Part shown: piece by piece, positions 24,909-33,859 of the stretch
Position numbering within the stretch: the stretch's first letter is position 1
Layout of the letters: each line of letters opens with the position of its first letter
Assembly: GCF_002277025.1 (NCBI RefSeq)
Contig: NZ_NIWD01000009.1
Span: 54,757 to 118,756 of the forward strand
Length of the DNA stretch: 64,000 bases
Direction: 5' to 3'
Source of the DNA: Sphingopyxis sp. GW247-27LB
GTDB taxonomy: Bacteria > Pseudomonadota > Alphaproteobacteria > Sphingomonadales > Sphingomonadaceae
The notes under the pieces: generated by a model
Told to the model about the DNA's origin: nothing
The model's input: only the letters and a program-made list of their open reading frames with translations
Databases searched by the model: none
Program-made: the position numbers and the translations under genes

Positions 24909-25910
24909 CTATCCGGGATGCGCCTCGTCACCGACGGCCGAGCGCAGCAGGCCGCGGAACACCTCTTGCGCGCTGCGCCGACCCTGCGTGACGTCGAACA
25001 CATCGCGCGCGATCGGCATGTCGAGGCCATGTTGTTCGGCGAGCGCGATCACGGTGGGGGCGCTCTTCACGCCTTCGGCGACCATGTTCATTCCGGCGAT
25101 GATGTCGTCGATGCGGCGCCCCTTGCCGAGCTCGACCCCGACGTGGCGGTTGCGCGACAGCGGGCTGGTGCAGGTCGCGATCAGGTCGCCCATGCCGGTG
25201 AGCCCCGCGAAGGTCTCGGCGCGCCCGCCCATCGCGACGCCGAGCCGCGTGATCTCCGCGAGCCCGCGCGTCATCAGCGCCGAGCGCGTATTGTCGCCCG
25301 CGCCCAGCCCGTCGCCCATGCCGACCGCGATCGCGATGATGTTCTTGAGCACCCCGCCGAGCTCGCAGCCGAGCAGGTCGGTGTTGGTATAGACGCGGAA
25401 CAGGCCCGAGTGGAACACCGGCTGGAGCGCGCGCACGACGATCTCGTCCTCCATCGACAAGACGCTCGCCGCCGCCTGCCCGCTCATGATCTCGCGCGCG
25501 AGGTTGGGGCCGGTGAGGACGCCGACGGGATGGCCCGGAAGTATCTCCTCGATCAGCTCGGTCATCCGCTTGCCCGAGGAAAGTTCGAGACCCTTGGTCA
25601 GGCTGATCACGGGCACCCACGGGCGCAAATGCCGCTTCGCCTCTTCGAGCACCCCGCGAAAGCTGTGCGAGGGCACCCCCATGACGAGGACGTCGGCCCC
25701 GGCGACGACCGCGCCCATGTCGGCGGTCGCGCGTAGCGCCGGCGGCAGCGCGATGCCGGGCAGATATTTGCGGTTCTCGTGGAGACTGTTGATGCTCTCG
25801 ACCGTTTCGGCGTCGCGCGCCCAGAGCGTGATCGGCGCGTTGCGCGACACGACCGCCGCGACCGTCGTTCCCCAGCTGCCGCCCCCGAGCAGGCCGATCT
25901 TCAGCCGCAT
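24909..25910 (-). CDS. gpsA: Glycerol-3-phosphate dehydrogenase, NAD(P)+
   Basis: 333 residues. It reduces dihydroxyacetone phosphate to sn-glycerol-3-phosphate, the backbone for phospholipids and neutral lipids. IGLLGGGSWGTTVA (residues 5-18) is the nucleotide site. LTKGLE, LTGPNLAREI and LKNIIAIAVGMGDGLGAGDNTRSALMTRGLAEI are family motifs, the last holding the catalytic Lys. The start was chosen at ATG with GGGGAGAGGGTG upstream. It is the last of the same-strand lipid genes 35419-24909. Confidence 0.97.
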   Translation of the reverse strand: MRLKIGLLGGGSWGTTVAAVVSRNAPITLWARDAETVESINSLHENRKYLPGIALPPALRATADMGAVVAGADVLVMGVPSHSFRGVLEEAKRHLRPWVPVISLTKGLELSSGKRMTELIEEILPGHPVGVLTGPNLAREIMSGQAAASVLSMEDEIVVRALQPVFHSGLFRVYTNTDLLGCELGGVLKNIIAIAVGMGDGLGAGDNTRSALMTRGLAEITRLGVAMGGRAETFAGLTGMGDLIATCTSPLSRNRHVGVELGKGRRIDDIIAGMNMVAEGVKSAPTVIALAEQHGLDMPIARDVFDVTQGRRSAQEVFRGLLRSAVGDEAHPG

Positions 25911-25978
25911 CACCCTCTCCCCGCTGTTTCGGCGAGAGTGGCGAGGTTGCGGGAGGTTGGCAAGGCCGCTCCCATCCC

Positions 25979-26067
25979 GTCGCCCCCGCGCAGGCGGGGG
26001 CCGCTGGCGGCCTCGCCCTTCATCGCCGCGCAAACCGCTGGCGGCCCCCGCCTGCGCGGGGGCGACG
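25979..26067 (+). repeat. Family H repeat, copy 1
   Basis: An inverted pair CGTCGCCCCCGCG-CAGGCGGGGGCC and its complement, arms at 25979-26003 and 26043-26067. A further copy lies at 36226-36303 and a half element at 35543-35585. It fills the gap between gpsA and the alpha/beta hydrolase gene. Confidence 0.85.
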
Positions 26068-26090
26068 ACTGCTGTTCGAGTGACGGGGGG

Positions 26091-27026
26091 TTATGGAAGC
26101 TTGGCAAGAAAGCCCTTGAGGATCGCGGCGGTGCCTTTCGGGTCCTCGACCATCGGGACGTGGCCGACATGCTCCATGATGTGCGCGGTGCTGCCCGCGA
26201 TGCCCGCTTCGAGCACGGGGACGCAGCTCACGTCGATCAGCCGGTCGTGGCGGCCCCACAGGATCAGCGTCGGCACCCGGACCTCGCCGAGCCGGTCGTT
26301 GAGCGGATGGTCGCGCATTTCGGTGGCGATCACCCAGAAGATGCCGTCGAGCTGGTCGCGATATTTGAGCGCGTCGCCATAGAGCGCGGGCTTCAGCCGC
26401 GAAGGAATGAAGGGCGGCTTGTGGACGACCATCGCCACCAGCCGGTCGGCATCCTCCAGATTGGCGATGACGAGCGGGTTGTAATCCTCGTTCGCCGCCT
26501 GTTTTTCGAGGTCGCTGTCGTTCGCGCCCTTCACTCCCGCATTGTCGAGCAGGATCAGGCTGGCGAGCGCGTCCGGATAGTCGAGCGCGTAGCGCAGCGC
26601 GATCCAGCCGCCCATGCTGTTGCCGGCGACGTGCGGCCGATCGAGCCCCAGCGCGTCGGCGAAGCCCTTGAGCCGCGCGGTCTGCGCCGCGACGTCATAA
26701 GCGAGCGCGGGGTTGCGCTCATTCTCCCCGAACCCCGGCAGGTCGGGCGCGACGACATGATAATCGCGCGTGAGGTAAGGCGCGATCATCGACCAATTAT
26801 CCTTGTCGCCCGCGAAGCCATGGACGAGCAGCAGCAACGGCTTCGCCGGGTCGCCGCCCTCGAGATAGGGCCAGGTGCGGCCGTCGACCGTCACGCTCTT
26901 TTGCACCATCCCGCCGCGCTTGCGGAGCAGCCAGCGCCCGAAGGCGACGAGACGGCCGGGGAAGATGAAATAGAGGAGCGCCAGCGCGATCAGCGGAGCG
27001 AAGAGGAGGACGAGCAGGATTTTCAT
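26091..27026 (-). CDS. Membrane-anchored alpha/beta hydrolase
   Basis: 311 residues. One N-terminal transmembrane helix (about 2-23), then an alpha/beta hydrolase domain: LLLVHGFAGDKDNW (oxyanion HG), DRPHVAGNSMGGWIALRYAL (nucleophile Ser in GNSMGG), LWGRHDRLI (acid) and EHVGHVPMVEDP (His). It resembles membrane esterases or lipases. It lies within the lipid block, 64 nt after the neighbouring monoacylglycerol-lipase-like gene apart from a repeat. Substrate is inferred to be a neutral lipid or ester. Confidence 0.85.
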   Translation of the reverse strand: MKILLVLLFAPLIALALLYFIFPGRLVAFGRWLLRKRGGMVQKSVTVDGRTWPYLEGGDPAKPLLLLVHGFAGDKDNWSMIAPYLTRDYHVVAPDLPGFGENERNPALAYDVAAQTARLKGFADALGLDRPHVAGNSMGGWIALRYALDYPDALASLILLDNAGVKGANDSDLEKQAANEDYNPLVIANLEDADRLVAMVVHKPPFIPSRLKPALYGDALKYRDQLDGIFWVIATEMRDHPLNDRLGEVRVPTLILWGRHDRLIDVSCVPVLEAGIAGSTAHIMEHVGHVPMVEDPKGTAAILKGFLAKLP

Positions 27027-27038
27027 GGCGTCTCCTTA

Positions 27039-27173
27039 GCCCCTCCCCTTCGCAGGGAGGGGTTGGGGTGGGGTCTGTCGGCGGTGCGCAAGGCCGATAG
27101 ACCCCACCCCGCTCGACTAAGGCCCGGCTAACGCCGGACCAAGTCTCTCTGCCCCTCCCCTGAAGGGGAGGGG
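27039..27173 (+). repeat. Family D repeat, copy 1, overlapping a gene end
   Basis: 135-bp element: terminal CCCCTCCCCTTCGCAGGGAGG and CCCCTCCCCTGAAGGGGAGG hairpins, inner GGTTGGGGTGGGG/CCCCACCCC pairing and a CTAAGGCYCGGCTA motif. Copy 2 is at 39897-40029. Its right end lies in the last codons of the 27128-28024 gene. Confidence 0.9.
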
Positions 27174-28024
27174 TTCTGAGTGGGGACATGCGCATCGAAC
27201 CAGCCCACCAGGTCGTCGAGCACCGCATCGCGTTCGGGCTCGTTATAAATTTCGTGAAACAGGCCGGGATAAACGATCAGCCGCTTGTCGGCCGAGGAGA
27301 CATGCTCGAACAGATAGCGCGAGCCCTCGGGGGCGGTCAGCTTGTCGGCCTCGCCGTGCTGGAGCAGGATCGGAAGGGTGATCGTCGCCGCGCCCGCCTG
27401 CGCCGCGGCCATCGCCTCCATGAACTCCTTGCCGAGCCGCGCGCCGATCTTGCCGGTGTAGACGAGCGGGTCGGCGCGATAGGCGGCGACCACCGCGGGG
27501 TCGCGGCTGACGCCTTCCGCATCGAGCGCCAGAACGCCCAGCCGCGGGAAGAAGCGCGAGAGAAAGCGGCTGATCCAGACGGTGAAGCGCGAGGGCGGCG
27601 CGCCGGGGACGATCGCGGGGCCCGAGAGCGCGGCGGCAACGAACGCGTCCTGCCGCTCGATCAGGAACAAGGTCGCGATCAGCCCGCCCATGCTGTGGCC
27701 GAGCAGCACGCGCGGCACGCCCGCGTGATGGACCTCGACCAGCGTCAGCAGCTCGGCCATGCCGCCCGTAAAGGCCGAAAAACGCGGCACGAAGCCCGGC
27801 GTGCCGTCGGAGCGGCCATGGCCCCAATGGTCGATCGCATAGACCGCGTAGCCCGCATCGGTCAGCCGCTGCGCGACATGCTCGTACCGTCCCGCATGTT
27901 CGGCATAGCCGTGCGCGAGGAGTACGATCGCTTTCGGTGAGCCTTCGGGGAGCCAGCGGGTAACGTGCAGCTTTGCCCCCGCACCCGCCGAGCCCGCGGG
28001 CAGGACGATAGCGCTGCCGACCAT
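27128..28024 (-). CDS. Monoacylglycerol lipase-like alpha/beta hydrolase
   Basis: 298 residues from the ATG at 28024; a longer frame to 28087 is encoded by the family B repeat. LLAHGYAEHAGRYEHVAQRL (HGYAEH), LLGHSMGGLIATLFL (nucleophile Ser), LQHGEADKLTAPEGS (acid) and YPGLFHEIYNE (His) match monoglyceride lipase/lysophospholipase (Hydrolase_4). The last 18 residues, from PTQNPSPSGEG to LVRR, are encoded by the family D repeat at 27039-27173. It acts on acylglycerols, probably cytosolic or peripheral. Confidence 0.9.
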   Translation of the reverse strand: MVGSAIVLPAGSAGAGAKLHVTRWLPEGSPKAIVLLAHGYAEHAGRYEHVAQRLTDAGYAVYAIDHWGHGRSDGTPGFVPRFSAFTGGMAELLTLVEVHHAGVPRVLLGHSMGGLIATLFLIERQDAFVAAALSGPAIVPGAPPSRFTVWISRFLSRFFPRLGVLALDAEGVSRDPAVVAAYRADPLVYTGKIGARLGKEFMEAMAAAQAGAATITLPILLQHGEADKLTAPEGSRYLFEHVSSADKRLIVYPGLFHEIYNEPERDAVLDDLVGWFDAHVPTQNPSPSGEGQRDLVRR

Positions 28025-28037
28025 ATTAAATTTCCGC

Positions 28038-28124
28038 CGTTCGCCCTGAGCTTGTCGAAGGGCCGTACTTTCGTCTGGCGGTGCCAAAATAAGGACGGTG
28101 CTTCGACAAGCTCAGCACGAACGG
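28038..28124 (+). repeat. Family B repeat, copy 2
   Basis: Inverted TTCGCCCTGAGCTTGTCGAA arms (28040-28059 and the complement near 28102-28121) with a 42-nt centre. Compared with copies at 16069 and 33754 the arms are nearly identical and the centres differ. Confidence 0.9.
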
Positions 28125-28158
28125 AGAAAAGGGCGATTCAGGTTCATAACCCATCGTT

Positions 28159-29607
28159 TTAACCCCCCGCCTTCTTCGGCGCCGGGCCGCGATGGCCCGG
28201 GCCATCATCGCCCGCTTTGTCGATCTTCGCGAGAATCGCGTCGAGCGCGCGGCTGATCGCGGTCTGGGTGCGCACCATCTCGACCTTGGGCCAGGCGGTG
28301 CGCATCCCCGTGTCGATCAGCTCGTCGATATCGTCCTGCGACAGGTCGGAGAGGATCTTGGTCGGCGACCAGAATTTGGGCGGCCGGATGATGTTGATGT
28401 CGCCGGTATATTCCTGGTTGATCACCGAACGCGCGAGATTGGCGAGGCTGTTCAGGGGCGGTACGAGCTCGAGCGGTTTCTGGAAGATCACCATATTGGC
28501 GTTGAGCCACGCCTTGAAGGTCGCCATCGACGCATGCTGGATCGCCTCGATCGGCGCCATCTGCTTGCGCGTGTCGGTCGCGAAGGGCAGCGCCAGCGGA
28601 TTGGCCTGGCTGACGATATGATGATTGACGCCATAGAGGCGTTCGAGGCGCTTGGTCGGAATGTCGTGCGTCACCGAGCCGTCGACCCAGCGCCGGTCGG
28701 GCTGATAGGGCACGCGCCCGCCATCCTCGTCCCGCGCCATCAGCATGACGGGCGGAAAGACGCCGGGCACCGCGCACGAGGCGAGCACCGCCTCGCGGAT
28801 CAGCACGTTGGGCGCGGTGATCGCGTTGAGGAGGCGGCCGTTCTGGTGCTTTTCGGCGGGCGCGACCGAGACGTTGAGGTGGCGGCCGCTGAGTTCCCAG
28901 GCCTCGCGGAAGGTCAGGTCGGGGATCAGCTCGGCGAGCCGGGCGCGGACCTCGTCGGGGGCGAGGCGGCGGAGTTCGGGATCGCGCGCGGGATTGGCGA
29001 GCCGGTCGCTGCCGAGGAAGGTGCCGACCTCGCCGTCCTTGCGGGTGCAGACGATCGCCGCGACGATCGACCCGCCGCTCGACCCCGCGAGAATATTGGG
29101 CAGCACGCCTTCGTCCCACAGCGCCTTCACCACGCCGACGTGGAAGAAGAGGAAGCTGCCCGAGCCTGAGAGGAGCAGCGCCGAGCGGCCGTAGCAATGC
29201 TGGGCGCGGCGGAAGAAGTCGCGCTTTTCCTCGCGCGGGATCGACCGCGACGCGGCGATCTTTTCCAGCGCGGCGACGACCTCGGCGACATAGGCCTCGA
29301 TCAGTATTTTCGTGCCGAAACGCGCCTTTTGATAGAGGCGTTCGTGCCCCATGCCGTCGATATTGCCGTGGATGCCCTCGTTGAGCACGAAGAGCAGCCC
29401 CTTGACGTCCCCCGCCGCAAACAGGCCGCGCAGCTTTTCGAGCCGGGCGCGGATCGCCTTATAATCGAAATGCTCGCTGGCGTCGGCCTCGCGCCACGCC
29501 TGCATTCCCGATTTCGCGTCATGCGTCCGCGCAGCCTTCGACCAGGCGGCATAGTCGGGGGCGTTGGCCAGCTCGGCGTCGGCGCTGAGCGTCGGGGCGA
29601 AGATCAT
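28159..29607 (-). CDS. Patatin-like phospholipase (DUF3336 N-terminus)
   Basis: 482 residues. The ATG at 29607 has AGGA 7 nt upstream; a TTG at 29622 is less likely. The N-terminal half has the DUF3336-type helical region found in yeast Tgl3/4/5-like lipases. The patatin core has GSGSFLFFHVGVV, LAGSSGGSIVAAI (catalytic Ser in GxSxG) and WVDGSVTHDIP (catalytic Asp). It probably hydrolyses stored triacylglycerol or phospholipid. The C-terminal tail KAGDDGPGHRGPAPKKAGG is disordered. Confidence 0.9.
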   Translation of the reverse strand: MIFAPTLSADAELANAPDYAAWSKAARTHDAKSGMQAWREADASEHFDYKAIRARLEKLRGLFAAGDVKGLLFVLNEGIHGNIDGMGHERLYQKARFGTKILIEAYVAEVVAALEKIAASRSIPREEKRDFFRRAQHCYGRSALLLSGSGSFLFFHVGVVKALWDEGVLPNILAGSSGGSIVAAIVCTRKDGEVGTFLGSDRLANPARDPELRRLAPDEVRARLAELIPDLTFREAWELSGRHLNVSVAPAEKHQNGRLLNAITAPNVLIREAVLASCAVPGVFPPVMLMARDEDGGRVPYQPDRRWVDGSVTHDIPTKRLERLYGVNHHIVSQANPLALPFATDTRKQMAPIEAIQHASMATFKAWLNANMVIFQKPLELVPPLNSLANLARSVINQEYTGDINIIRPPKFWSPTKILSDLSQDDIDELIDTGMRTAWPKVEMVRTQTAISRALDAILAKIDKAGDDGPGHRGPAPKKAGG

Positions 29608-29695
29608 TCGGTCGTCCTGCAATATGGTTTATTTTTTGCGAGTCTTGCCGGTTGCGTTGCCTTTGGCAACTATTTTGACACCCTCATTCCACCCA

Positions 29696-29771
29696 CGTCA
29701 CCCCGGACTTGATCCGGGGTCCCGCTCAGCAACGGTGGAAAGCGGGACCCCGGATCAAGTCCGGGGTGACG
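29696..29771 (+). repeat. Inverted repeat overlapping a gene end (family J)
   Basis: A 28-bp arm CGTCACCCCGGACTTGATCC plus GGGGTCCCGCT and its complement AGCGGGACCCC plus GGATCAAGTCCGGGGTGACG at 29744-29771, with a 20-nt centre. It covers the stop of the WS/DGAT gene at 29755. Confidence 0.9.
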
Positions 29772-31341
29772 AAGTGGAGGACTTCTTCTTTCCCGCTGCC
29801 TTTGCCTTCGGCTTGGGCTTTGTGGCCGCTTTCGATGCCGCCTTGGCCGCACTTTTCGCTGCGGGCGCCGGTTTCGCCTTTGCCTTGGGCTTTGCGGGCA
29901 CCTTCTCCGCCTTGGGCGCCGCCGCCATCAGGTCCGCGAAGCTTTCGTCGATGCACGCGCGGAAAAAGGCGATGTCGGGCATCACCGCGCGTTCGGAGAT
30001 GATCGAAAAGGCGATGCGGCCGTTGTAGCTCGGGGTCGCGACGAACAGCCCCATATTATTGGCGAGCGGCGCCATGCCATATTGCTGCACGAGCTGCGCG
30101 CCAGCGAGATAGAGCGGCACCTGCGCGCCCGGCACGTTCGAGATGAAGAGGTTGGTGCCGCGCACCGCGAAGCGCTCGCTGGTCAGGATGCGCGCGACCG
30201 CGGCCATCGTCGCGCCGGGGATATGCTGCGACAGGTCGGTCATCAGCCGCGCGCTGACGCCGGCCTTGGCTTCCTTCGCCTCGACCGTATAGTCGCGGAT
30301 CGCCGCGAGCCGTTCGAGCGGATCGGCGATGTCGGTGCGCACCGGCACGCTCATCGCCGAGACCTGATTGCCGGGGGTCGAGGCCCCCTTGCCTCCCGGG
30401 CCCGCCCCCTTTTCCTTGCCGCGCAGGTTGATCGGCGCGACCGCGACGAGGCTTTCGCCCGGCAATTCCTTGTGTTTCTCCAGATATTTGCGCAGCGCGC
30501 CACCGACGGTGGTGAGGACGACGTCGTTGACCGTCGCGCCGGGCACCTTCTTGCGGACTTCGGCGACGTCGGCGAGCGCGATGGTGGTGCCGTCGAACAT
30601 CTTGTGCGGGCCGACGGGGACGTTGAAGCGCGTTTCGGGCACGCCCGCGGCCATCCCGCCCTCCGCGATCGATTTGCGCGCCGAGGCGACGATCGCGGGC
30701 GACACCTTCATCAGCGCGTTCATGAACTTGACCGGCGACTGCATCGACGCCGACCAGGCGCGCGTCACCGTCTCGGCGCTCGACGGCGCGCGGCCCAGCG
30801 CCTCCAGCGGCGGGGGTTCGGCGATCGCGGGCGTGCCCTGCGCGTCGATATCGCTCATCGCGATGAAGGCGTGCGCGCCCGAGGCGCCGTCGACCGCGGC
30901 GTGATGGACGCGGTGGAGCATCGCGAAGCTGCCCCTGGGGATGCCCTCGATCCGGTCGAGCCCCTCGATGACATATATGTCCCAGAGCGGCCGGTTCATG
31001 TCCATCGGCTTCGAGAACCAGCGCGCGACCGCGATGCAGAACTGGCGCCAGTCGCCGGGCTCGGGCAGGCGCGCGTGGCTCATATGCGCCTCGATATCGA
31101 AATGCTCGTCCTCGACCCAATAGGGATGGTCGAGGTCGAAGGGCAGCCGGTGGAGGCGGCGCCTGAACAGCGGCGAGGTGTCGACGCGAGCCTCGACGTG
31201 GCGGATGATGTCCTTGAAGCGCACGAAGCCGCCCGGCGCGGTCGAGGGATCGTAGATATAGACCCCCATGATGTGCGTCAGATTGTTCGCGGTCTGCGTG
31301 TAGAGGAACTGGGCGTCCTGCGCGCTGAGCTGTTTGAGCAT
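29755..31341 (-). CDS. Wax ester synthase/diacylglycerol acyltransferase (WS/DGAT)
   Basis: 528 residues. It transfers acyl-CoA to diacylglycerol or fatty alcohol, making triacylglycerol or wax ester. HHAAVDG (146-152) is the catalytic HHxxxDG. PLWDIYVIEGL and NDVVLTTVGGALRKYL are family motifs. The start was taken at the ATG with GGAGGATAGG, 1 nt past the plsB stop; an ATG at 31353 is upstream. The C-terminal 60 residues are Lys/Ala/Pro-rich (KPKAKAKPAPAAKSAAKAAS), unlike the family, and the last few codons and the stop are in the repeat at 29696-29771. Confidence 0.92.
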   Translation of the reverse strand: MLKQLSAQDAQFLYTQTANNLTHIMGVYIYDPSTAPGGFVRFKDIIRHVEARVDTSPLFRRRLHRLPFDLDHPYWVEDEHFDIEAHMSHARLPEPGDWRQFCIAVARWFSKPMDMNRPLWDIYVIEGLDRIEGIPRGSFAMLHRVHHAAVDGASGAHAFIAMSDIDAQGTPAIAEPPPLEALGRAPSSAETVTRAWSASMQSPVKFMNALMKVSPAIVASARKSIAEGGMAAGVPETRFNVPVGPHKMFDGTTIALADVAEVRKKVPGATVNDVVLTTVGGALRKYLEKHKELPGESLVAVAPINLRGKEKGAGPGGKGASTPGNQVSAMSVPVRTDIADPLERLAAIRDYTVEAKEAKAGVSARLMTDLSQHIPGATMAAVARILTSERFAVRGTNLFISNVPGAQVPLYLAGAQLVQQYGMAPLANNMGLFVATPSYNGRIAFSIISERAVMPDIAFFRACIDESFADLMAAAPKAEKVPAKPKAKAKPAPAAKSAAKAASKAATKPKPKAKAAGKKKSSTSSPRT

Positions 31342-31342
31342 C

Positions 31343-33688
31343 CTATCCTCCATGGGGTGGCAAACGATCCGCGAGCGCCAGCGTCGCGAGGCGCATCGAT
31401 TCCATGACGTTGGCGAGCCCGCGGAGCTCGACGAGCAGCGCGCGGCGCGCCCTCAGCCCGTCGGGGGTCGCCGTCTCGGCCAGCCCCCTGTGCCGCATCA
31501 GCGACAAGCCGTTGGCGAAGAGCAATTTCCCGATCGCCGCCTCGCTGCTGATCCGGCGGAGCAGCCACGCCTGGCGCCCCTCGACCAGAGCGGCGTCGAG
31601 CAACATCTTTTCGTCGACCGCATCGCCCGGCGCCGCGCGCGCCAATATGTCGGCGACGACCGAATAGGCTTCCGCGAAGGGCAGCAGGATCGCGTGGCCG
31701 ACGAGCGGCTGGCAGCGGCGGATGAGCTGCGCCACACCGCGGTCGCCGCTCGCCAGGCGCTTTTCCCAGGCGGGGTCGATGCGCCCCAGCTCGGCTTCGA
31801 GCGCGGTGCGATGCACGTCGCGCGGGGGATAGAAGAATTCGAATTTGAACAGGTCGCGCAGCCGGTCGACCTTCGCCCAGAAGGCGTCGGTCGCATCGCG
31901 GCTGTCGGCGTCGCGCAATTCGAACAGCGCGAGCTCGATCATCGCGCGGTCGAGGAAATGATGCGCGATGATGTTGCGGTAATAGCTCGCCATCGGATGA
32001 TGCGCGGGATCGATCGAATAGACCGTCTCGCTCCCCGCCGTGAAGCGGGTCAGGAGGCCGCTCGCGACGAGCGTGTCGAGCGTCGCCGCGAGCGCGGCGT
32101 CGTCGCCGCTTTCGAGTTCGCGGCTGAGGCGGATATCGCGCTCGCGCGCCCAGGCGGCGACCCGCGCGATCGTCACGCGCATCTCGCCCTCGGTCACCCC
32201 GCGCGGCGCGGTGCCGAGCAGGATCAGGCAGAGGACCGAAGTGACGGTGAGCGGGGTCACGCGGTTGGCCTCGACCGCGACCGAGAAGGCGATCCGTTCG
32301 AGCGCGCGCCGGTCGTCGGGGCCGGGCGCGCGCTCGATCACCACGGGCTCGCCGATATCGATGCGGATGCGGCCCGACGGCGCGCGGAGGCTCTTCATAT
32401 AGCCGAGGAACCAGGACAGCGATTCGGGCTTCTTGCTCCGCCCGGTCTGCTCGGCGGCATATTCCTCGACGTCGCGGATCAGGTCGAAGCTGGTGACGAA
32501 GGGGACGAAATGGACGTCCCCGGTCCCCGTCGCGTGGGCGGCGTCGAGGACATATTTCATCAGACCATATTTGGGCGGCATCAGCTTGCCGAGCCGCGAG
32601 CGCGTGCCCTCGAACGCCCAGCTCAAGGGGAAGCGCTTGGCGAGCAGCCAGGCGATATAATGGCGCAGCACCAGCTTGTAGACCGGCTGGTCCTGAAAGC
32701 TCCGCCGGATGAAGATCATCCCCGAGCGGCGGAAGAACTGCCCCATCACCGCGAAGTCGAGATTGGCGCCGCCGAAGCTGTGGAGCATCGGCAGGTCGTT
32801 CTCATAGGCGAGGCGACTGGGCGTCGCGCCGTCGATATAGGTCTTGTGGGTGAAGAGGATGCAGGTCGGATGCTCGCGCAGCACCGACCGCAGCTTCGCG
32901 AGCTCGGCGGCGTCGACCTCCATATCGGGCGCGTAGCCGCCGAACATCATGCGGTCGAGCCGCGCGCGCAGGTCGAGGAACAGCGCGCCGGGGGTCGCGA
33001 TGACCTCCTTCATCAGCGGCCGCGCCTCGCGGTAGAGGTCGGCGACCGGGCGGCCGAGCTGCTGCGCCAGGCCGGCGAGCGCGGCGCGGAACTTGGGACT
33101 GGTGCGCAGGCTGTCGGCGACGAAGCGCGGCACCTTGTAGCGGGTACCACGAATGCCGCGCTCGGCGACATCGAGCGCGAGCCCCGCCTGCCGCGCGACG
33201 AAGGCGGCGAATTCGCTCCCGCCCTCCGCGCCGTCGCCGCCGCCGGTCCGGGCGAGAAAGCGCGCCCGGAGCGCGTCCTCGGTCGCGGCCTCCCCGACGA
33301 GGATCTGCGCGCGCCGCCGGTCGCGCCACAGGATGAGCCGCGCGCGGATCGGCCCCGGCTGGCGCGGATCGCCGAAGATCAGATGGCGGAACTTGAGCGC
33401 GCGTTCGCGCTCGAAATGCGGGATGCGCCACGCGACGCGCAGCGGCACGACCTGTCGGCACGACGCATCGGCGAGGCGCGCCTCGAGCGCGTCGAGATCG
33501 AGCGCATGGTCGCCGTCCGCGATCGACAGGCTCGCCCATTGCGGCGCCTGATCACCGCCCAGATCCCCCGCCGTCGCATGGACCCAGTCGAGCAGCACCC
33601 GCCGCTCGACCCGGTTGCGCGCGTCGATGATGTAGAGGCGGTCGGCCGCAGCGGAGGCGACGGGCGCGCGGGGCGTTCCGTCGGCCAC
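31343..33688 (-). CDS. plsB: Glycerol-3-phosphate acyltransferase PlsB-type
   Basis: 781 residues, close to the 800 of PlsB. It acylates sn-1 of glycerol-3-phosphate. HKTYID at 281-286 is the HX4D motif I, GMIFIRRSF (323-331) is motif II, and FEGTRSRLGK (359-368) is motif III. The start is GTG at 33688 with GGAGGAC 10 nt upstream. The stop TAG is 1 nt from the WS/DGAT start, so the pair is tightly coupled. In Mycobacterium tuberculosis plsB2, a HAD-AGPAT fusion and a WS/DGAT are also adjacent. Confidence 0.93.
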   Translation of the reverse strand: MADGTPRAPVASAAADRLYIIDARNRVERRVLLDWVHATAGDLGGDQAPQWASLSIADGDHALDLDALEARLADASCRQVVPLRVAWRIPHFERERALKFRHLIFGDPRQPGPIRARLILWRDRRRAQILVGEAATEDALRARFLARTGGGDGAEGGSEFAAFVARQAGLALDVAERGIRGTRYKVPRFVADSLRTSPKFRAALAGLAQQLGRPVADLYREARPLMKEVIATPGALFLDLRARLDRMMFGGYAPDMEVDAAELAKLRSVLREHPTCILFTHKTYIDGATPSRLAYENDLPMLHSFGGANLDFAVMGQFFRRSGMIFIRRSFQDQPVYKLVLRHYIAWLLAKRFPLSWAFEGTRSRLGKLMPPKYGLMKYVLDAAHATGTGDVHFVPFVTSFDLIRDVEEYAAEQTGRSKKPESLSWFLGYMKSLRAPSGRIRIDIGEPVVIERAPGPDDRRALERIAFSVAVEANRVTPLTVTSVLCLILLGTAPRGVTEGEMRVTIARVAAWARERDIRLSRELESGDDAALAATLDTLVASGLLTRFTAGSETVYSIDPAHHPMASYYRNIIAHHFLDRAMIELALFELRDADSRDATDAFWAKVDRLRDLFKFEFFYPPRDVHRTALEAELGRIDPAWEKRLASGDRGVAQLIRRCQPLVGHAILLPFAEAYSVVADILARAAPGDAVDEKMLLDAALVEGRQAWLLRRISSEAAIGKLLFANGLSLMRHRGLAETATPDGLRARRALLVELRGLANVMESMRLATLALADRLPPHGG

Positions 33689-33753
33689 GGCTCAGCCCGT
33701 CCTCCGGCACGGGCGACAACCGGATATCGGTGCGCTTGCCGCCGCCCCTAACA

Positions 33754-33843
33754 CCGCTCGCCCTGAGCTTGTCGAAGGGCTGTTCTTTTCCTTTCCCACG
33801 GTTGAGAGGAAGAACGGCCCTTCGACAAGCTCAGGGCAAGCGG
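33754..33843 (+). repeat. Family B repeat, copy 3
   Basis: Inverted CGCCCTGAGCTTGTCGAAGG arms (33758-33777 and the complement near 33819-33838) with inner AGGGCTGTTCTT/AAGAACGGCCCT extension of the stem. It lies between the plsB start and the HAD-acyltransferase stop. Confidence 0.9.
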
Positions 33844-33859
33844 AGAAAGGGATCATCGC

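Noticed and set aside
28025..28087. 21-residue N-terminal extension of the monoacylglycerol lipase-like gene
   Set aside because: The residues (STALRQAQGER) are translated repeat, also seen in the lysA extension.
31334..33751. 805-codon plus-strand frame
   Set aside because: Antisense of plsB, which has all three acyltransferase motifs.
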